64,000 nt of DNA from Trametes villosa (Eukaryota; Basidiomycota; Agaricomycetes; Polyporales; Polyporaceae): contig PUDQ02000001.1 of NCBI GenBank assembly GCA_002964805.2, forward strand, positions 8,890,001 through 8,954,000, given 5' to 3'. Position 1 is the first letter of the stretch; every line of letters starts with the position of its first letter. The notes under the pieces are model-generated. The model was not told the DNA's origin. It saw only the letters and a program-made list of their open reading frames with translations, and searched no databases. A program made the translations under genes and the position numbers. Shown one piece after another: positions 23,307-36,591 of this stretch.

Positions 23307-26082
23307 ATGTCCGCTCTCCACCAGGCCCAGGACGACTCCATGCCCCACTCTCCCTTTCGGGACTCGGCGGCTCCATCTGCTTCGGAGGGAGGCTCGGGTA
23401 CGCCCTCGCTGGAGAACCCTGCCGATAGGCTAGATGCACCAGCCACCCCCGGCCCGTACGGCAACCCCTTCTCGCCACCGGGGACTCCTGGCGGTCGCGA
23501 CTCCTACGTCGGTGCGACGACTCCTGCTGCCTCTCGTCCTCTCCTCTCGGAGGATCCCTCTCGTCGTGCGTCGGAGGTGCCGCTTGCTGCAGGCGCCGGG
23601 GCGGGAGCCTTCAATGAAAAGGGCGACCCCGTCGGCGCCCCCGCCAAGCGCAGACGCCTCTTCCTCTGGCTGGGCCTCGGCGCCGCTGCGCTCGTGGTCG
23701 TCGTCCTTGCCGTCATCCTCCCCGTCTACTTCACTGTGATCAAAAAGCACAACGGCTCTGGCTCTGGCTCGTCAAGCAGTTCGGGTGGCCATGGCGGGTC
23801 TGGTGGATCGGCATCGAACCCCGAGTCGCCAACTGGCGCGGTCACGGGTGGGGATGGCTCAACGATAACGCTAGACGGGGGCAAATCGTTCACGTACACG
23901 AACCAGTTCGGTGGCTTCTGTGCGTACCCGAAATAGCTTCCGCTCCTTCGCTTGATGAACTGACATCATCTGTCACTGCTCACGTAGGGGTGGATGATCC
24001 TAGGGACCCGTTCAACAACAGCGCGCGGGCCCAGTCCTTTACCCCCGCCCTTAACGAGCCATGGGACTACTCGAAAGACCAGATTCGCGGCGTGAACCTC
24101 GGCGGCTGGCTCGTCCTTGAGCCGTTCATCGCCCCCGCGCTGTTCGAGAAGTACCAGAACCAGACTCCGAGCCCAGCCCTGCCTGGCGGGAACGTCGTCG
24201 ATGAGTGGAGTTTGAGTGTTGCGATGCTCAACGACACGAGCGAGGGCGGCGGCATCGAGCAGATCGAGGACCACTATGCAACGTTCATCGTAAGGTTCAG
24301 TCACTCCCGCCCCTTGTCCCTGAGCTGACTTCTCCTCCCTTCTCCCCGGCCGGCGTGCACAGACCGAGCAGGACTTCGCGCAGATCGCGGGCGCGGGGCT
24401 GAACTGGGTGCGCCTGCCGATGCCGTACTGGGCGATCGAGACGTGGCCGGGGGAGCCGTTCCTGGCGCACGCGGCGTGGAAGTACGTGCTGCTCGCGTTC
24501 AAGTGGGCGCGCAAGTACGGGCTGCGGATCTACCTCGAGCTGCACACCGTGCCCGGCTCGCAGAACGGGTACAACCACTCGGGGCGCCTCGGCCCGGTGA
24601 ACTTCTTGAACGGGTTCATGGGGATCGCGAACGCGCAAAGGACGATGGACTATGTAAGGTATATTGCGGAGTTTATTAGTCAGGGGGAGTATCAGGACGT
24701 CGTGCCGATGTTTGGGATCATCAACGAGCCGCTGTTGGGGATTATTGGGAGGGACCAGTTGACCCGGTTGTGAGTATTCATCTGCATTGACTTTGAGTAA
24801 TAGTGGCTGATAGTGTTCACCCTGCAGCTATCTGCAGGCGCACGACATGATTCGTGGAATTGTGAGTAGACATCGATTCCTTATTTGTCAGTTTCGCTGA
24901 CGAGGTTGTGCAGACTGGCATCGGCAACGGGACGTATATCGTCATTCACGATGGCTTCCAGGGCACTGGATCATGGAAGGATTTCTTGCCCGGCTCCGAC
25001 GTATGCACCTTAATTCTTCTACTGAATTCCCGGAAAACCTGTCTAACCTTTTCATAACAGCGTATCATCTTGGACACGCATCCCTACGTGGTATGTAGTC
25101 AATGGCCTTCAGAATGTCGACTTGCTCACAATCAACCTCACAGGCTTTCGGCGGTGACTTCAACCACCCGCTCGACTACTGGCCGCAGGTGGGCTGCGTC
25201 GCGTACAACAACAACCAGTCCCAGACGGACTTCGGCATCACGCTCACGGGCGAGTTCAGCGGCGCGATCAACGACTGCGGGAAGTGGGTGCAGAACATCG
25301 GCCAGACACCGTCCGCGACGAACTGCGACCAGTGGAACGACTGGCAGAACTGGACGCCGGACATGAAGACGGGGATCAAGAACTTCATCATGTCCCAGAT
25401 GGACGGCATGCACCTCCCCGGGTACTTCTTCTGGACGTGGAAGGTGCGTGGGCGATCGCGCGCGGAGGGGCTGTGTGCGGGGTATTAATGAAGTGCTTCG
25501 TGCGCAGGTGGGCAACTCGTCGGTTACTGGCAAGGTGGAGGCACCGTTCTGGTCGTATCAGCTTGGTCTCGAGAATGGTAGGTCGCTTTGCGTAGCTGGT
25601 TATATCATGGCTGACGTGCGTCTGCAGGCTGGGTTCCGACCGACCCCCGCGAGGCACTCGGGCTCTGCGCATCGCTCGGATACCCCCAGAACGTGCCCTG
25701 GAGCGGCAACTACCAGCCGTGGCAGACGGGCGGCGCGGGCGCAGGGACGATCGCCGCGACCGCCGTCGCGTCCTTCTCGCAGTACCCACCCCCGGAGATC
25801 TCGAACGTGAGCGGCGAGAACCCCGCGCAGCTGCCGATGTTCACCGCGACGAGCGCGGTGCCGACGCTGCCCACGCCGACGTTCTCCGCGGCGACTGTCA
25901 CAGGCGGCGACGGCTGGGCGGACGCGCAAGACACAAGCCTGGCGGCGGTGCAGATCGCGGGGTGCGCGTATCCCAACGCGTGGGGCCCCCAGCCGGGCTC
26001 GACGGCGGCGGTGTGTGGGGGCTCGACGGCCGCGGCGCCGGCTGCTGCGACGCCCCCGCCTGCCACTACGACTCCTGCATGA
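23307..26082 (+). CDS. GH5 exo-beta-1,3-glucanase, type II membrane-anchored
   Basis: Nine exons (23307-23919, 23988-24289, 24363-24769, 24828-24861, 24914-25000, 25061-25090, 25144-25443, 25508-25577, 25628-26082) give 765 residues. A Pro/Ser/Gly-rich cytoplasmic stretch of about 115 residues is followed by KRRR and one transmembrane helix (about 117-140), then a Ser/Gly linker and the catalytic domain: IRGVNLGGWLVLEPFIAPAL, WVRLPMPYWAIE, LHTVPGSQNG, FGIINEPLLG (Asn-Glu pair, acid/base) and LTGEFSGAINDC (likely nucleophile Glu). This matches fungal glucan 1,3-beta-glucosidase D-type enzymes, which trim or remodel cell-wall beta-1,3-glucan from the outer face of the plasma membrane. The C terminus is Ala/Pro/Thr-rich. 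All catalytic residues expected are present. Confidence 0.93.
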
Positions 26083-27058
26083 GGTCCCTGTGGGGAACTT
26101 GGTTTCTGTTATGCACGATGTCTGCTGCCATCTGGCATGGATTGGATACGGATACGGAACAGGACTTGGAGCCGCTATTGTACGGGCTAATCCCTCCTCT
26201 CCTTCTGCCGCCTCTACTACCTCCACACCACCCCGCCCTACCCGACCGGACCGCCTCGTGCGTTTCTTCTCGTCTGCATCCTGGCTTATAGTGTACGACG
26301 CACGTTGATAGATGGGCCACTCGTAGACGACTTGGACGCTGCCCCCGCCCTGCCCCACCCCCCTGATGACCGCACACGTACGTACATACTCGCCCACGCC
26401 TTCTTGGTTGACGCCTCGCCCCGGCCTCCGCCCTGTCTTTTTCGCGCTTCGTTCGGTCGCTCCTTGCTGTGTGTTTGTGCAACGCTGTAACTACATATAC
26501 CGGACATTGCGTACGGATACCTATTGCTCTTTATTGTCTTTTTAGTCGTGTTTTGGGTGGGTCGGGTGCGGCACACGACCTCTCGCCTCTGTCTGTACGT
26601 GCCGATTATCTCACTGAGCGCGCGCCCTTGGCACGTTGTACCCGTGCATGCCTTCCCCGCGCCGAGGAGATACGCTTTCATTTGTGCACGATACGAGCCG
26701 CCGGGCGGGGTGGACGGTATAGCCAGGCATTATCTAGCCCGCCGCCCGTCGAGCTCGTGGGCCCCGAGTGGGGGCGATAGACAGATGATCGGCGGCTAGA
26801 GCGTCGATCTCGGACGCGGAGGCGAAGGCCCCCCGCTATAAGATCGCCCCTGCTCCCCGCGGCCTCTTCTTCTTTTCCTCTTCAGCGGTCTACTGCAGGT
26901 TCGCTCTCTCGTTGCTTGTTCTTGGGCTGTTCTTGGGCTCGGGCTGTACATATCGACGGCGCTTTTTGGAGACGCCACAAACCTACTAGCTATCTGAGCA
27001 AACCCCTCCTAGGACCTCCCACCTCCTCACCTCCACCCCACCCCCGAAGCCAGCGAAA
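26083..27058. other. Spacer with the promoter of the UPRT gene
   Basis: Nearly 1 kb with no supported gene. A TATA-like TATAAG at 26837-26842 lies about 220 bases before the UPRT start and is followed by a pyrimidine-rich stretch, leaving room for a long leader or a 5' UTR intron. Confidence 0.5.
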
Positions 27059-28204
27059 ATGGTCGTGCAAAACGCGCCCTCCTCGCAAGCGACGCCGGCT
27101 TCTTTGCCCCCCTCGGTGTTCACGCTCCCGCACACCGCGCAGCTCGAGGCGCTGTACACGATCATCCGCGACAAGGAGACGAGCCGGGGGGACTTTCTCT
27201 TTTATTCGGACCGCATCATCCGGCTGCTGGTCGAGGAGGGCCTGAACCACCTGCCGGTGCTGCCGAAGACGGTGCAGACGCCGACGGGCGCGACGTATGA
27301 GGGCGTCGGGTTTGAGGGGAAGATCTGCGGGGTGTCGATTCTTAGGGCGGGCGAGGTGAGTGGGCTTGTTTGGAGGGGGGAGAGGTGGGTGGTGGCTGAT
27401 ATGGGTGCGCGGGTTTAGGCGATGGAAGCGGGCTTGAGGGAGGTGTGCCGGAGCGTGAGGATAGGCAAGATCCTCATCCAGAGAGTGCGCACATTAGCCT
27501 TCAGTAAGCTGGGGATGTGCTAATTCTGGACACAGGATGAGGAGACCGCGCAGCCCAAGCTATTCTACTCGAAGGTATATGCCCCGCCTGTACTCTATCG
27601 GGCGTAGACTCATACAGTATGCGGCCGGCAGCTCCCGCCAGATATCGAGAAGCGGTACGTGCTGCTGCTGGACCCTATGCTCGGTGAGTAGTGCGTTTCA
27701 CATCGCGCGAAGGCAAGGAAGCTGAGGCCCGCGTTCAGCGACCGGCGGGTCAGCGATCAAAGCAGTAGAGGTGCTGAAAGAGCACGGCGTGCCGGAGGAG
27801 CGCATTATTTTTGTCAACCTGGTACGTGTTTTAGACTCGGACATGTATGGTTCTGGGTGGGAAGGCGCCGAGGGTATGAGACGGGAGAAGCTCACGGCCG
27901 GGTTCTCGCGTGGGCACACAGATCGCGTCGCCGGAGGGCCTGAAGAACTTCTGCGGCAAGTACCCGCAGACGAGGGTGGTGAGTCACATTGGCGGCGCGC
28001 GCGGCGTGCGTGTGCAAGGGCTGAATACTGAATGGGCGCGGCAGATCACCGGGTGGATCGACGAGGGGCTGAACGAGAAGGCATACATCATCCCGGGGCT
28101 GGGAGACTTTGGGGAGCGGCGGTGCGTGTGCTCCTTGAAGGCCGATAGAGCGCGCGGGGCGGGGGATCTCACGCGGTGTTTTGTGCGACAGGTATTGCTC
28201 ATGA
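27059..28204 (+). CDS. FUR1: Uracil phosphoribosyltransferase
   Basis: Eight exons (27059-27355, 27419-27484, 27536-27574, 27632-27683, 27739-27821, 27922-27978, 28045-28121, 28192-28204) give 227 residues, close to the usual fungal length. The enzyme makes UMP from uracil and PRPP in pyrimidine salvage in the cytosol. Family signatures include LYTIIRDKETSRGDFLFYSD, GVSILRAGEAMEAGLREV, the PRPP-binding loop LLLDPMLATGGSAIKAV, and the C-terminal uracil-binding region YIIPGLGDFGERRY. The last coding exon is only 13 nt and completes the conserved RRY ending before the stop. The protein is intact. It matters for sensitivity to 5-fluorouracil and 5-fluorocytosine in fungi (family knowledge). Confidence 0.95.
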
Positions 28205-28676
28205 GCGATAGGCGGGGCAGGGGCTGGCAGGGGGAGGTGAGAAGGCGCGGCCGGGACGTGCGAGCGCGGCGGGGGAGAGAACGGTCGGGACGGCGGACCC
28301 AGTGGGAAGATGGATGGAGGGCGTGTAGGATAGCTCGAGCCCGTCGGGCGCTGTGCGGGGCGGGAGGCGGGAGCAAAGGCGGGTATGTACGTAGTCTGTA
28401 CGCGTCGGCCGAAGAAACAAAGATGCAGAGTGCTGCGACGCGCACGGCGATCAGCTGGACTGGCTGCGCCCGTAGAGGCGTCTGGGAGAGAAGAGGGGGG
28501 TCGGAGAGTGTGTCAGTGGGATGAGCAGAGAAGAATCAGACGCGAATTTGAGCGCGACCTGCTTGCTCTCGATCGTCCACTCTATAAATCTTCCCCAGCC
28601 TTTTCCCGCCCCCATCCTTCTCGTCCCTTAGCCTCCCTGCCCCGCACACCTACCCACTCACGCTCTGCTGTCTGCC
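28205..28676. other. Spacer between UPRT and NEP1 genes
   Basis: Purine-rich on the + strand in its left half; the right end is the NEP1 promoter with a TATA box at 28583. No gene was supported. Confidence 0.5.
28583..28589 (+). promoter_or_regulatory. TATA box of NEP1
   Basis: TATAAAT stands 94 bases before the ATG at 28677 and is followed by a CT-rich leader. Confidence 0.6.
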
Positions 28677-30149
28677 ATGTCTGCTGCAACCGCCTCTGCG
28701 CGCCGCCGCCGCCACTCGGGCAACATCACCCGCCCCGTCGTCTCCCCCGCCGCCCAGCCCCACAGCGCACTCCTCTCCGACGTCCCCGCCCGGCCAAAGT
28801 CCACGCCGCCCAACGAGCGCCGCAAGCGCGACCACGCACCCGAGGACGACTCGACGAGCGAGGAGACGTCGAGCGAGGACGACGAGCAGACCGAAAAGGA
28901 AGCGGCTGCAAATGCAAATGCCATGCAGATCGACGCTCCCACAGCTTCTCTCAGCCCTTCCACCACCTCCGCCCACACCGCCCCGCACCCCGCCGTCCTC
29001 GCCGACTCGAAAAACAACGTCGCGAACGAGCGGCCGACGAAACCCCTCCCGTCCAGCAAGGCGCGAAAAATGCAGCAGCAGCAGCAGCAGTCGAACAACC
29101 CCCTTTTGCAGCAGGCGAACCCGCTCATGCTGCCCGTCCAGGCACATGTTGCGCGCGGCGGGCCGGCATCGACGACGCGCAAGCTGTATGTTATCCTGGA
29201 GCAGGCGTGTTTGGAGGCGTACAGGGTTAGCACCGCGGGCAGGAGCAAGAACGGCAGGGACGGCGACGTCAAGTATGCCCTCCTCAACTGCGACGACCAC
29301 CAGGGCATCCTGGCCAAGACCGGCAGGGATATCGCGGACGCACGTCCTGATATCACTCACCAGGTGCGCTCTGCTTTTTTGTGCCGAACGAGCAACAGCT
29401 AAGGGAGTGTGCGATAGTGCTTATTGACTTTGCTCGACTCGCCCCTAAACAAGGCCGGGCTCCTGCAAGTGTACATCCACACCGCCAAGGGCGTCCTCAT
29501 CGAGGTCAACCCGCACGTACGGATCCCCCGGACGTTCAAGCGGTTCAGCGGCCTGATGGGTACGTCGTCCGTTCCTCGGCAGACGCAGGGCCAGAGCTGA
29601 GCGCACCCCTCCCACGCAGTTCAATTGCTGCACAAGCTCTCCATCCGCGGCGTGAATGGCCCGGAGAAACTGCTCAAGGTGATCAAGGTACGTCGCGGCA
29701 TCCCGCTGCTCGCGTGTGTGTGAGGGCAGGGCATGGGGGCTTAGCGCATCCGTACGTGTAGAACCCCGTCACAGAACACCTCCCCGCGAACACGATCAAG
29801 CTCAGTACGTCTCCTGCTCGTCTTCCCCGGATCGGTGGCCCGGGCTAACCTCGCTTCTAGCCCTTTCTGGCGACGCGCCCGTGCAGAGGCTGTCGAAGTA
29901 CCTGCCCACGCTGCCCGAGACACATAATATCGCCGTCTTTGTGGGCGCGATGGCGAGAGGGAAGGACGACTTTGCGGACGGGGTCGTGGACGAGAAGATC
30001 GGGATCAGCGAGTACCCGCTGAGCGCGTCGGTAGCGTGCAGTAAGGTACGCATGCTCTGGCTTCCCTCCCCAACTGATCATCGCGGCTCATCGTGGCACG
30101 TTCGCTCTAGTTCTGCTGCGCGCTGGAGGACCTCTGGGACATCGTCTGA
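28677..30149 (+). CDS. EMG1: 18S rRNA pseudouridine N1-methyltransferase NEP1/EMG1
   Basis: Six exons (28677-29363, 29418-29559, 29620-29687, 29762-29804, 29861-30045, 30111-30149) give 387 residues. The SPOUT-fold methyltransferase begins near residue 163 with [13 protein letters not shown] and continues through [71 protein letters not shown] and [34 protein letters not shown]. The enzyme N1-methylates a pseudouridine of the small-subunit rRNA and is needed for 40S biogenesis in the nucleolus. About 160 N-terminal residues are an extension of low complexity: Arg-rich start, an acidic Ser/Glu patch and a run of seven glutamines. Fungal orthologues are often near 250 residues, so the extension is unusual but in frame and behind a TATA box. 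Confidence 0.94.
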
Positions 30150-31047
30150 GCGCGCCGCGCCGCCCTCGTTGACGTTTCCTGTCTCCTGTCTCCGCTTTCC
30201 CGTTTGTTGATTTTGACTTGGTTTTAATGTCGGGAACGTTGCCCCCCATCTGATATCGTGCGCTGCCGCATCTCTCATCTCATGACGCTCCTTCCATCTG
30301 CTGCCCCCTGCATTTCAACCTGCATGCTCCATCCATCTCCCCTTAGCCAAATCCCCAACTCCTCATCATCCCATCGCCCCCGCCCCGCCCCCCGCATCCC
30401 CCTCATGACACAGCTGGTGACCGCCCCCCGTGCGCGCCGGTCCCGATAGAGTACGACCACGGCCGGCCCTGCGCTGCCGGCTATTTCACCCCACCCTGCC
30501 ACATTATCTACCCCCACCCCGCTTCGTATCGACGACGTGCTTAGTGTACCCGAGTAAGTAGAGGGGCCCGCGCGAGCTGCGACTCAACTTGCGGCCGCGG
30601 GCCGTGTACATCTGTAATCAAAATGTGTTTGTAGCCGTATATCACTCCATCGCTCTCTGCCCTGTGCTTAAGTGGTGGGCAGCACGCGATCTGTCTGATT
30701 TGTGGTCGTGTGGGACATCGCAAGGCAGGGCAGGTGTTGTTTGTTGTTAGAAAGTTGAAAGGGAGATCATAAGCAGATTGAAGGGGAGATAAGTGATATT
30801 AGGGCTGGAGGGGAGCATTGCCATATTGGGCGAGGTCCACTGCTACATCATCCCTATACTTTCTCCCGCCCCTCCTCCTCCACCTCTCTCAGCCAGCGCA
30901 CGTCCCTGCCACGACCACGACCTCCCCGCTCCCTTCTGACGACTCGACGACCCACGAACCCGCACGCACGCCCAGAGCCTCGCGAATTACAACCCAACGC
31001 CCAACACATAAAATCCCCCACCCCGCTACAGAGACAGACAGATAGAG
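30150..31047. other. Spacer between NEP1 and SEC14 genes
   Basis: Holds the 3' flank of NEP1 and a pyrimidine-rich promoter stretch (30835-31015) before SEC14. No gene or RNA gene was recognised. Confidence 0.5.
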
Positions 31048-32279
31048 ATGGCGACGCAGGCGAGCGCGAGCCCGATGCCCGAGGGCGTGACGGACCCGAA
31101 CTACAAGCCCGCGCCGGGGCGGCTGGGGAACCTGACCGTGCCCCAGCAGCACGCGCTCGACGAGCTCCGGAAGAAGCTCCAGGAGGAGGGCGCGTTCGTG
31201 CCCGAGCGCATGGACGATGCGACGCTCCTCAGGTGCGTGCCTTCTCTCTCTCTCCTTCTTGCTCTACCCTGCGGCGCATGGCTGCTGGGGTGGGGGCAGG
31301 CTGCGGCGAGGCAGGGGGGGAGATGGGGTGGGGGATACAGAGACTAGAGACTGACTACTGGGGTGCGTGCAGGTTCCTGCGGGCACGGAAGTTCGATGTG
31401 GAGAAGGCGAGGCAGATGATCGCCGCGTGCGAGCAGTGGCGGAAGGACTTTGGCGTCGACGAGATCTGGAAGTGCGTACACCTCCCTGCCGGCAGATACT
31501 GCGACAGCGCTGACCGACTCTGTAGAAACTTTGACTTCAAGGAGAAGGAGGCGGTGGACAAGTACTACCCCCAGTACTACCACAAGACGGACAAGGTGCG
31601 CTGCGCAGTGCGCCTCCTCGCCCTTCGGCACCGCTGACAATCGCTTCTCCTGCCCCTGCTCGTACCTGCCTCGCATCGCCCCTGCTTCTCCTTCTGCCCG
31701 TGCCATCGCCGCGATCGCACTCGCCCCCGCACACAGGACGGCCGGCCGCTGTACATCGAGCGGCTCGGGCTGCTCGACATCAAGGCGCTCTACGCGCTCA
31801 CGACGCAGGAGCGGCAGCTGCAGCGGCTCGTGTACGAGTACGAGAAGTTCCTGCGCGAGCGCCTGCCCGCGTGCGCGCGCGCGGTCGGCCACCCCGTCGA
31901 GACGTCGTGCACCATCCTCGACCTCGCGAACGTCTCCCTGAGCAACTTCTACCGCGTCAAGGACTACGTGATGGCCGCGGCGAGCATCGGCCAGGACCGC
32001 TACCCGGAGACGATGGGCAGGTTTTATATCATCAACGCGCCGTGGGCGTTCAGCACCGTGTGGACGTTCATCAAGCCGTGGCTCGACGAGGCGACCGTCG
32101 CGAAGATCGACATTTTGGGCTCGGGATACAAGGACAAGCTGCTCGCGCAGATCCCCGCGGAGAATTTGCCGAAGGAGTTTGGCGGCAAGTGCCAGTGCGC
32201 GGGCGGGTGCTCGCTCAGCGACGCCGGCCCCTGGAACCCCGCCGCGGGCGAGGCCAAGGCGCCCGAGACGAAGGCGTAG
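31048..32279 (+). CDS. SEC14: SEC14-like phosphatidylinositol/phosphatidylcholine transfer protein
   Basis: Four exons (31048-31232, 31373-31471, 31526-31595, 31737-32279) give 298 residues, the usual length. The CRAL-TRIO N-terminal helices ([26 protein letters not shown]) precede the lipid-binding domain with [65 protein letters not shown], and the gate helix region [13 protein letters not shown], then [12 protein letters not shown]14 senses and exchanges PI and PC and keeps Golgi secretion going. Two introns are about 140 nt, longer than most in the window. The short C-terminal tail is Ala/Lys-rich. Confidence 0.94.
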
Positions 32280-32849
32280 GAGGGCGGGCGGGACTGGGCC
32301 GCAGGACGGGGGCGGACTCGGAGGGGACAAACGCGCGCGTCGGCATGTGTAGAATATACATCGTTCAGGCTTCGTCGATGGGGGGGGGGGGGAACACAAT
32401 TGTTTTCGCAGATGCTCTTACGTTTCGTGGCGGGGCTGTAGAGGACGCACGGACGTACTCGTACCTGTATACCATAATAGATGCGGTGCGTCACGAAACT
32501 CGTGAGCTGCTGGCCGTGCGACGAGTGCTGTCGCTTTGGCTTTTGGCGCAGCGCGGGACACACGCCGGGGTGGGACCATTCATTCCTATCATTCACGTCC
32601 AGAGTATCGAAATAGTACAACGCACCCCACCATTCGTCACAGAGGGAAGAGGGAAAACGCCCGCCCGGCGCAGGCGCGAGCGCATGCGCGGCCGGGCAGC
32701 AGCAGGCGGTCGTGAAAGCGTGGGCAGTGAAAAGGGCATGCGGAGCGTATGGTAAGGGGGGAATCTACTACATCGACAGCGTGTGCTTCTTCGCTTTTCC
32801 TTTCCACCGTCGTCCTCGTCCTCGCCGACGTGCGCACCACAGCGCGCGC
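32280..32849. other. Convergent spacer between SEC14 and actin, with poly-G run
   Basis: Holds the 3' flanks of two convergent genes. A run of 13 G at 32380-32392 is a likely site of sequencing or replication slippage. No gene was supported. Confidence 0.55.
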
Positions 32850-34446
<1,597 letters not shown>

Positions 34447-35011
34447 GGTTGTCGTGTTAGTTCGTAAAGGAAAAGTGAAGAGATGGCGACTAGATGGGCG
34501 TGTTATATACGGGCAGGGGCGCGCAGGCGATGCGGACACAGCCAAGGGGGTGATGTGAGCGGTTGTGCGTCGCTGCGGACGAGAGTGTACTGACCTTGTT
34601 GGCCGACGTGGAGAGGGAGAGAGATGGGACGAGAGGGGCTGGACGTCGCCCTCTGCCCATCCCCCATTCGTTATCGTGATTGCTTCAGGGCAGGCCACGC
34701 CCCCCGCGCACAGCATCTCCCGCTGCGCCCCCAGCCCGCCCAGCTTGTCATCCCCCGCGCTCGGCCGCAGCTCTCTCTATTTTTTGGTTGCGCGCGATGC
34801 AACATGCTGACTCGCGCGCTGCCTGCGCCCGCATTTTTGTGGCCGTCTGGGAGGGGCGGGGGTGATGCCGAGGAGGACGACGAGGACGAGGGAAGGCGCG
34901 GCGGGCACGTGATGCGCGCCGTAGACGCCGACGTCCAGACGCGTCAGCGCACGCGTCGCACTCATTCACCGCCAGGGCTGCTGCCACTGCTACTCACCTC
35001 TACCATCCGCC
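34447..35011. promoter_or_regulatory. Divergent promoter region of actin and RPN10
   Basis: The 565 bases between two divergent housekeeping start codons carry the actin TATA box on the left. Nothing comparable was recognised for RPN10 on the right. Confidence 0.55.
34503..34509 (-). promoter_or_regulatory. TATA box of actin
   Basis: Read on the minus strand, TATATAA lies about 57 bases before the actin ATG and is followed by a CT-rich leader, as expected for a strongly expressed gene. Confidence 0.65.
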
Positions 35012-36255
35012 ATGCCGCTCGAAGCAACACTCATCGTGATCGACAACTCAGAGTACATGCGCAATGGCGACTACCACCCAAACAGATTCCAGGCCCAGTC
35101 AGACGCAGTCAACACCCTCTTCCAGACAAAGGTCGACTCTAACCCAGAGAACACCGTCGGCTTCATGACCATGGCCGCCAAGGGGTCTGTCTCCTGCGCT
35201 CTACATGCTTCGTGCTTAATCCTGACAACCGTATGCGATCCGCAGGCCAGAAGTACTCGTAACACACACAAAGGACCTCGGCCAGATCCTCCAAGCCGTC
35301 CACTCCGCCCAGGACAAGATCGGCGGCACCGCAGACATCCCCACTGCCATCGCCGTCGCCCAGCTCGCGCTCAAGCACCGCTCAAACAAGAACCTCCGCC
35401 AGCGCATCGTCGTCTTCGTCGGCTCCCCGCTCGAGGGCCAGGGCGCGGACGAGAAGTACATGGTCCGCCTTGCGAAGAAGCTCAAGAAGAACAACGTCGC
35501 CGTCGACTTCGTCGCTTTCGGTGACGGCATCGAGGAGGGCGAGCGTAGTATTCTCAAGACATTCGTCGAGAACGTGAACTCGAGCGACAACAGGTCCGTA
35601 CCCAAGTATCCCATGTACGCGCCCCCGTTGCAGTCCTAAATGCTAACCCTGGGTACGCTGCAGCCATTACCTCTCCGTCCCACCAGGCACGCACCTACTC
35701 TCCGACATGATCCTCAACTCCCCCCTCCTCGCCGGCGACCGTGGCATCCCAGAAGAAGCCATGGGCGACGTCGCGTCCGGCTCCGCCCCCGGCGGTGGCG
35801 CCGGCTTCGAGTTCGGCGTCGACCCCAGCCTCGACCCCGAGCTCGCCATGGTGCGCTTCCCTCCCCTTCTCTTGGCCGTAGTGAGAGTTCTAACGATAGG
35901 GCTTGTTTGCGCTGCGTAGGCTCTGCGCATGTCGATGGAGGAGGAGCAGGCGCGCCAAGCGGCCGCTGCGCAGGCTGCTGGCGGCTCTGCTGCACCACCG
36001 TCTGCGCCCGCGGCTGCGCCGTCAGCAGCGGCGGCGTCGGCTCCTGCGCCGTCCGCGCCAGCAGCAGCGCCAGCGGCCACTGCTGCGACGGAGGATGAGG
36101 AAGACGAGGAGGCGATGCTCCAGCGGGCGCTCGCGCTGTCGCAGGGACAGGATGTGGACATGGCGGACCATGCAGGAGGAGAAGAGGAGAGCGAGGAGGA
36201 CGCGATCAAGCGGGCGATCGAGATGAGCATGAAGGGGCACGATCAGCAGCAGTGA
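35012..36255 (+). CDS. RPN10: 26S proteasome ubiquitin receptor RPN10 (PSMD4)
   Basis: Four exons (35012-35184, 35246-35593, 35664-35850, 35920-36255) give 347 residues. The N-terminal VWA domain spans about 1-190 (EATLIVIDNSEYMRNGDY, NTVGFMTMAAKGPEVLVT, RIVVFVGSPL, VAVDFVAFGDG, HYLSVPPGTHLLSD). It docks on the proteasome regulatory particle. Three ubiquitin-interacting motifs can be read: DPELAMALRMSMEEEQ, EEAMLQRALALSQ and EEDAIKRAIEMSM. An Ala/Pro-rich linker of about 50 residues separates the first from the second. The protein captures ubiquitinated substrates for degradation. All elements of the family are present. Confidence 0.95.
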
Positions 36256-36591
36256 GCGCACTGAGAGGCGGAGGCTGCGTTGGAGGTTGTGGCGGGAGTC
36301 CTACATGTCTTGAGACGACGCATGACAATCAGTTCCATGTTCTGGACGGCACATAATGTACATCACTTCATCATCCAGAGGGTTGTGCACCAGCTTTCCT
36401 TCAGACTCGAAGTTCACTTTGTGTGCCCAAGTCGTCAGCACTTCAGTACTTTGCCGGGAGCGCCAATGGGCTTGCGAGCGTTTACGAAACCCTAACCCGA
36501 ATGGAGCTGCAGAGCGCCCGACGGCATGGAGGAGTTGGTCGGGGGCGTCGGGAAGGAACACCCTCACGCTCTCCCGCCCACTGACCACGCC
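36256..36591. other. Spacer between RPN10 and NDUFB7 genes
   Basis: About 335 bases with 3' flank of RPN10 and promoter of the complex I gene; no further feature was recognised. Confidence 0.5.
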
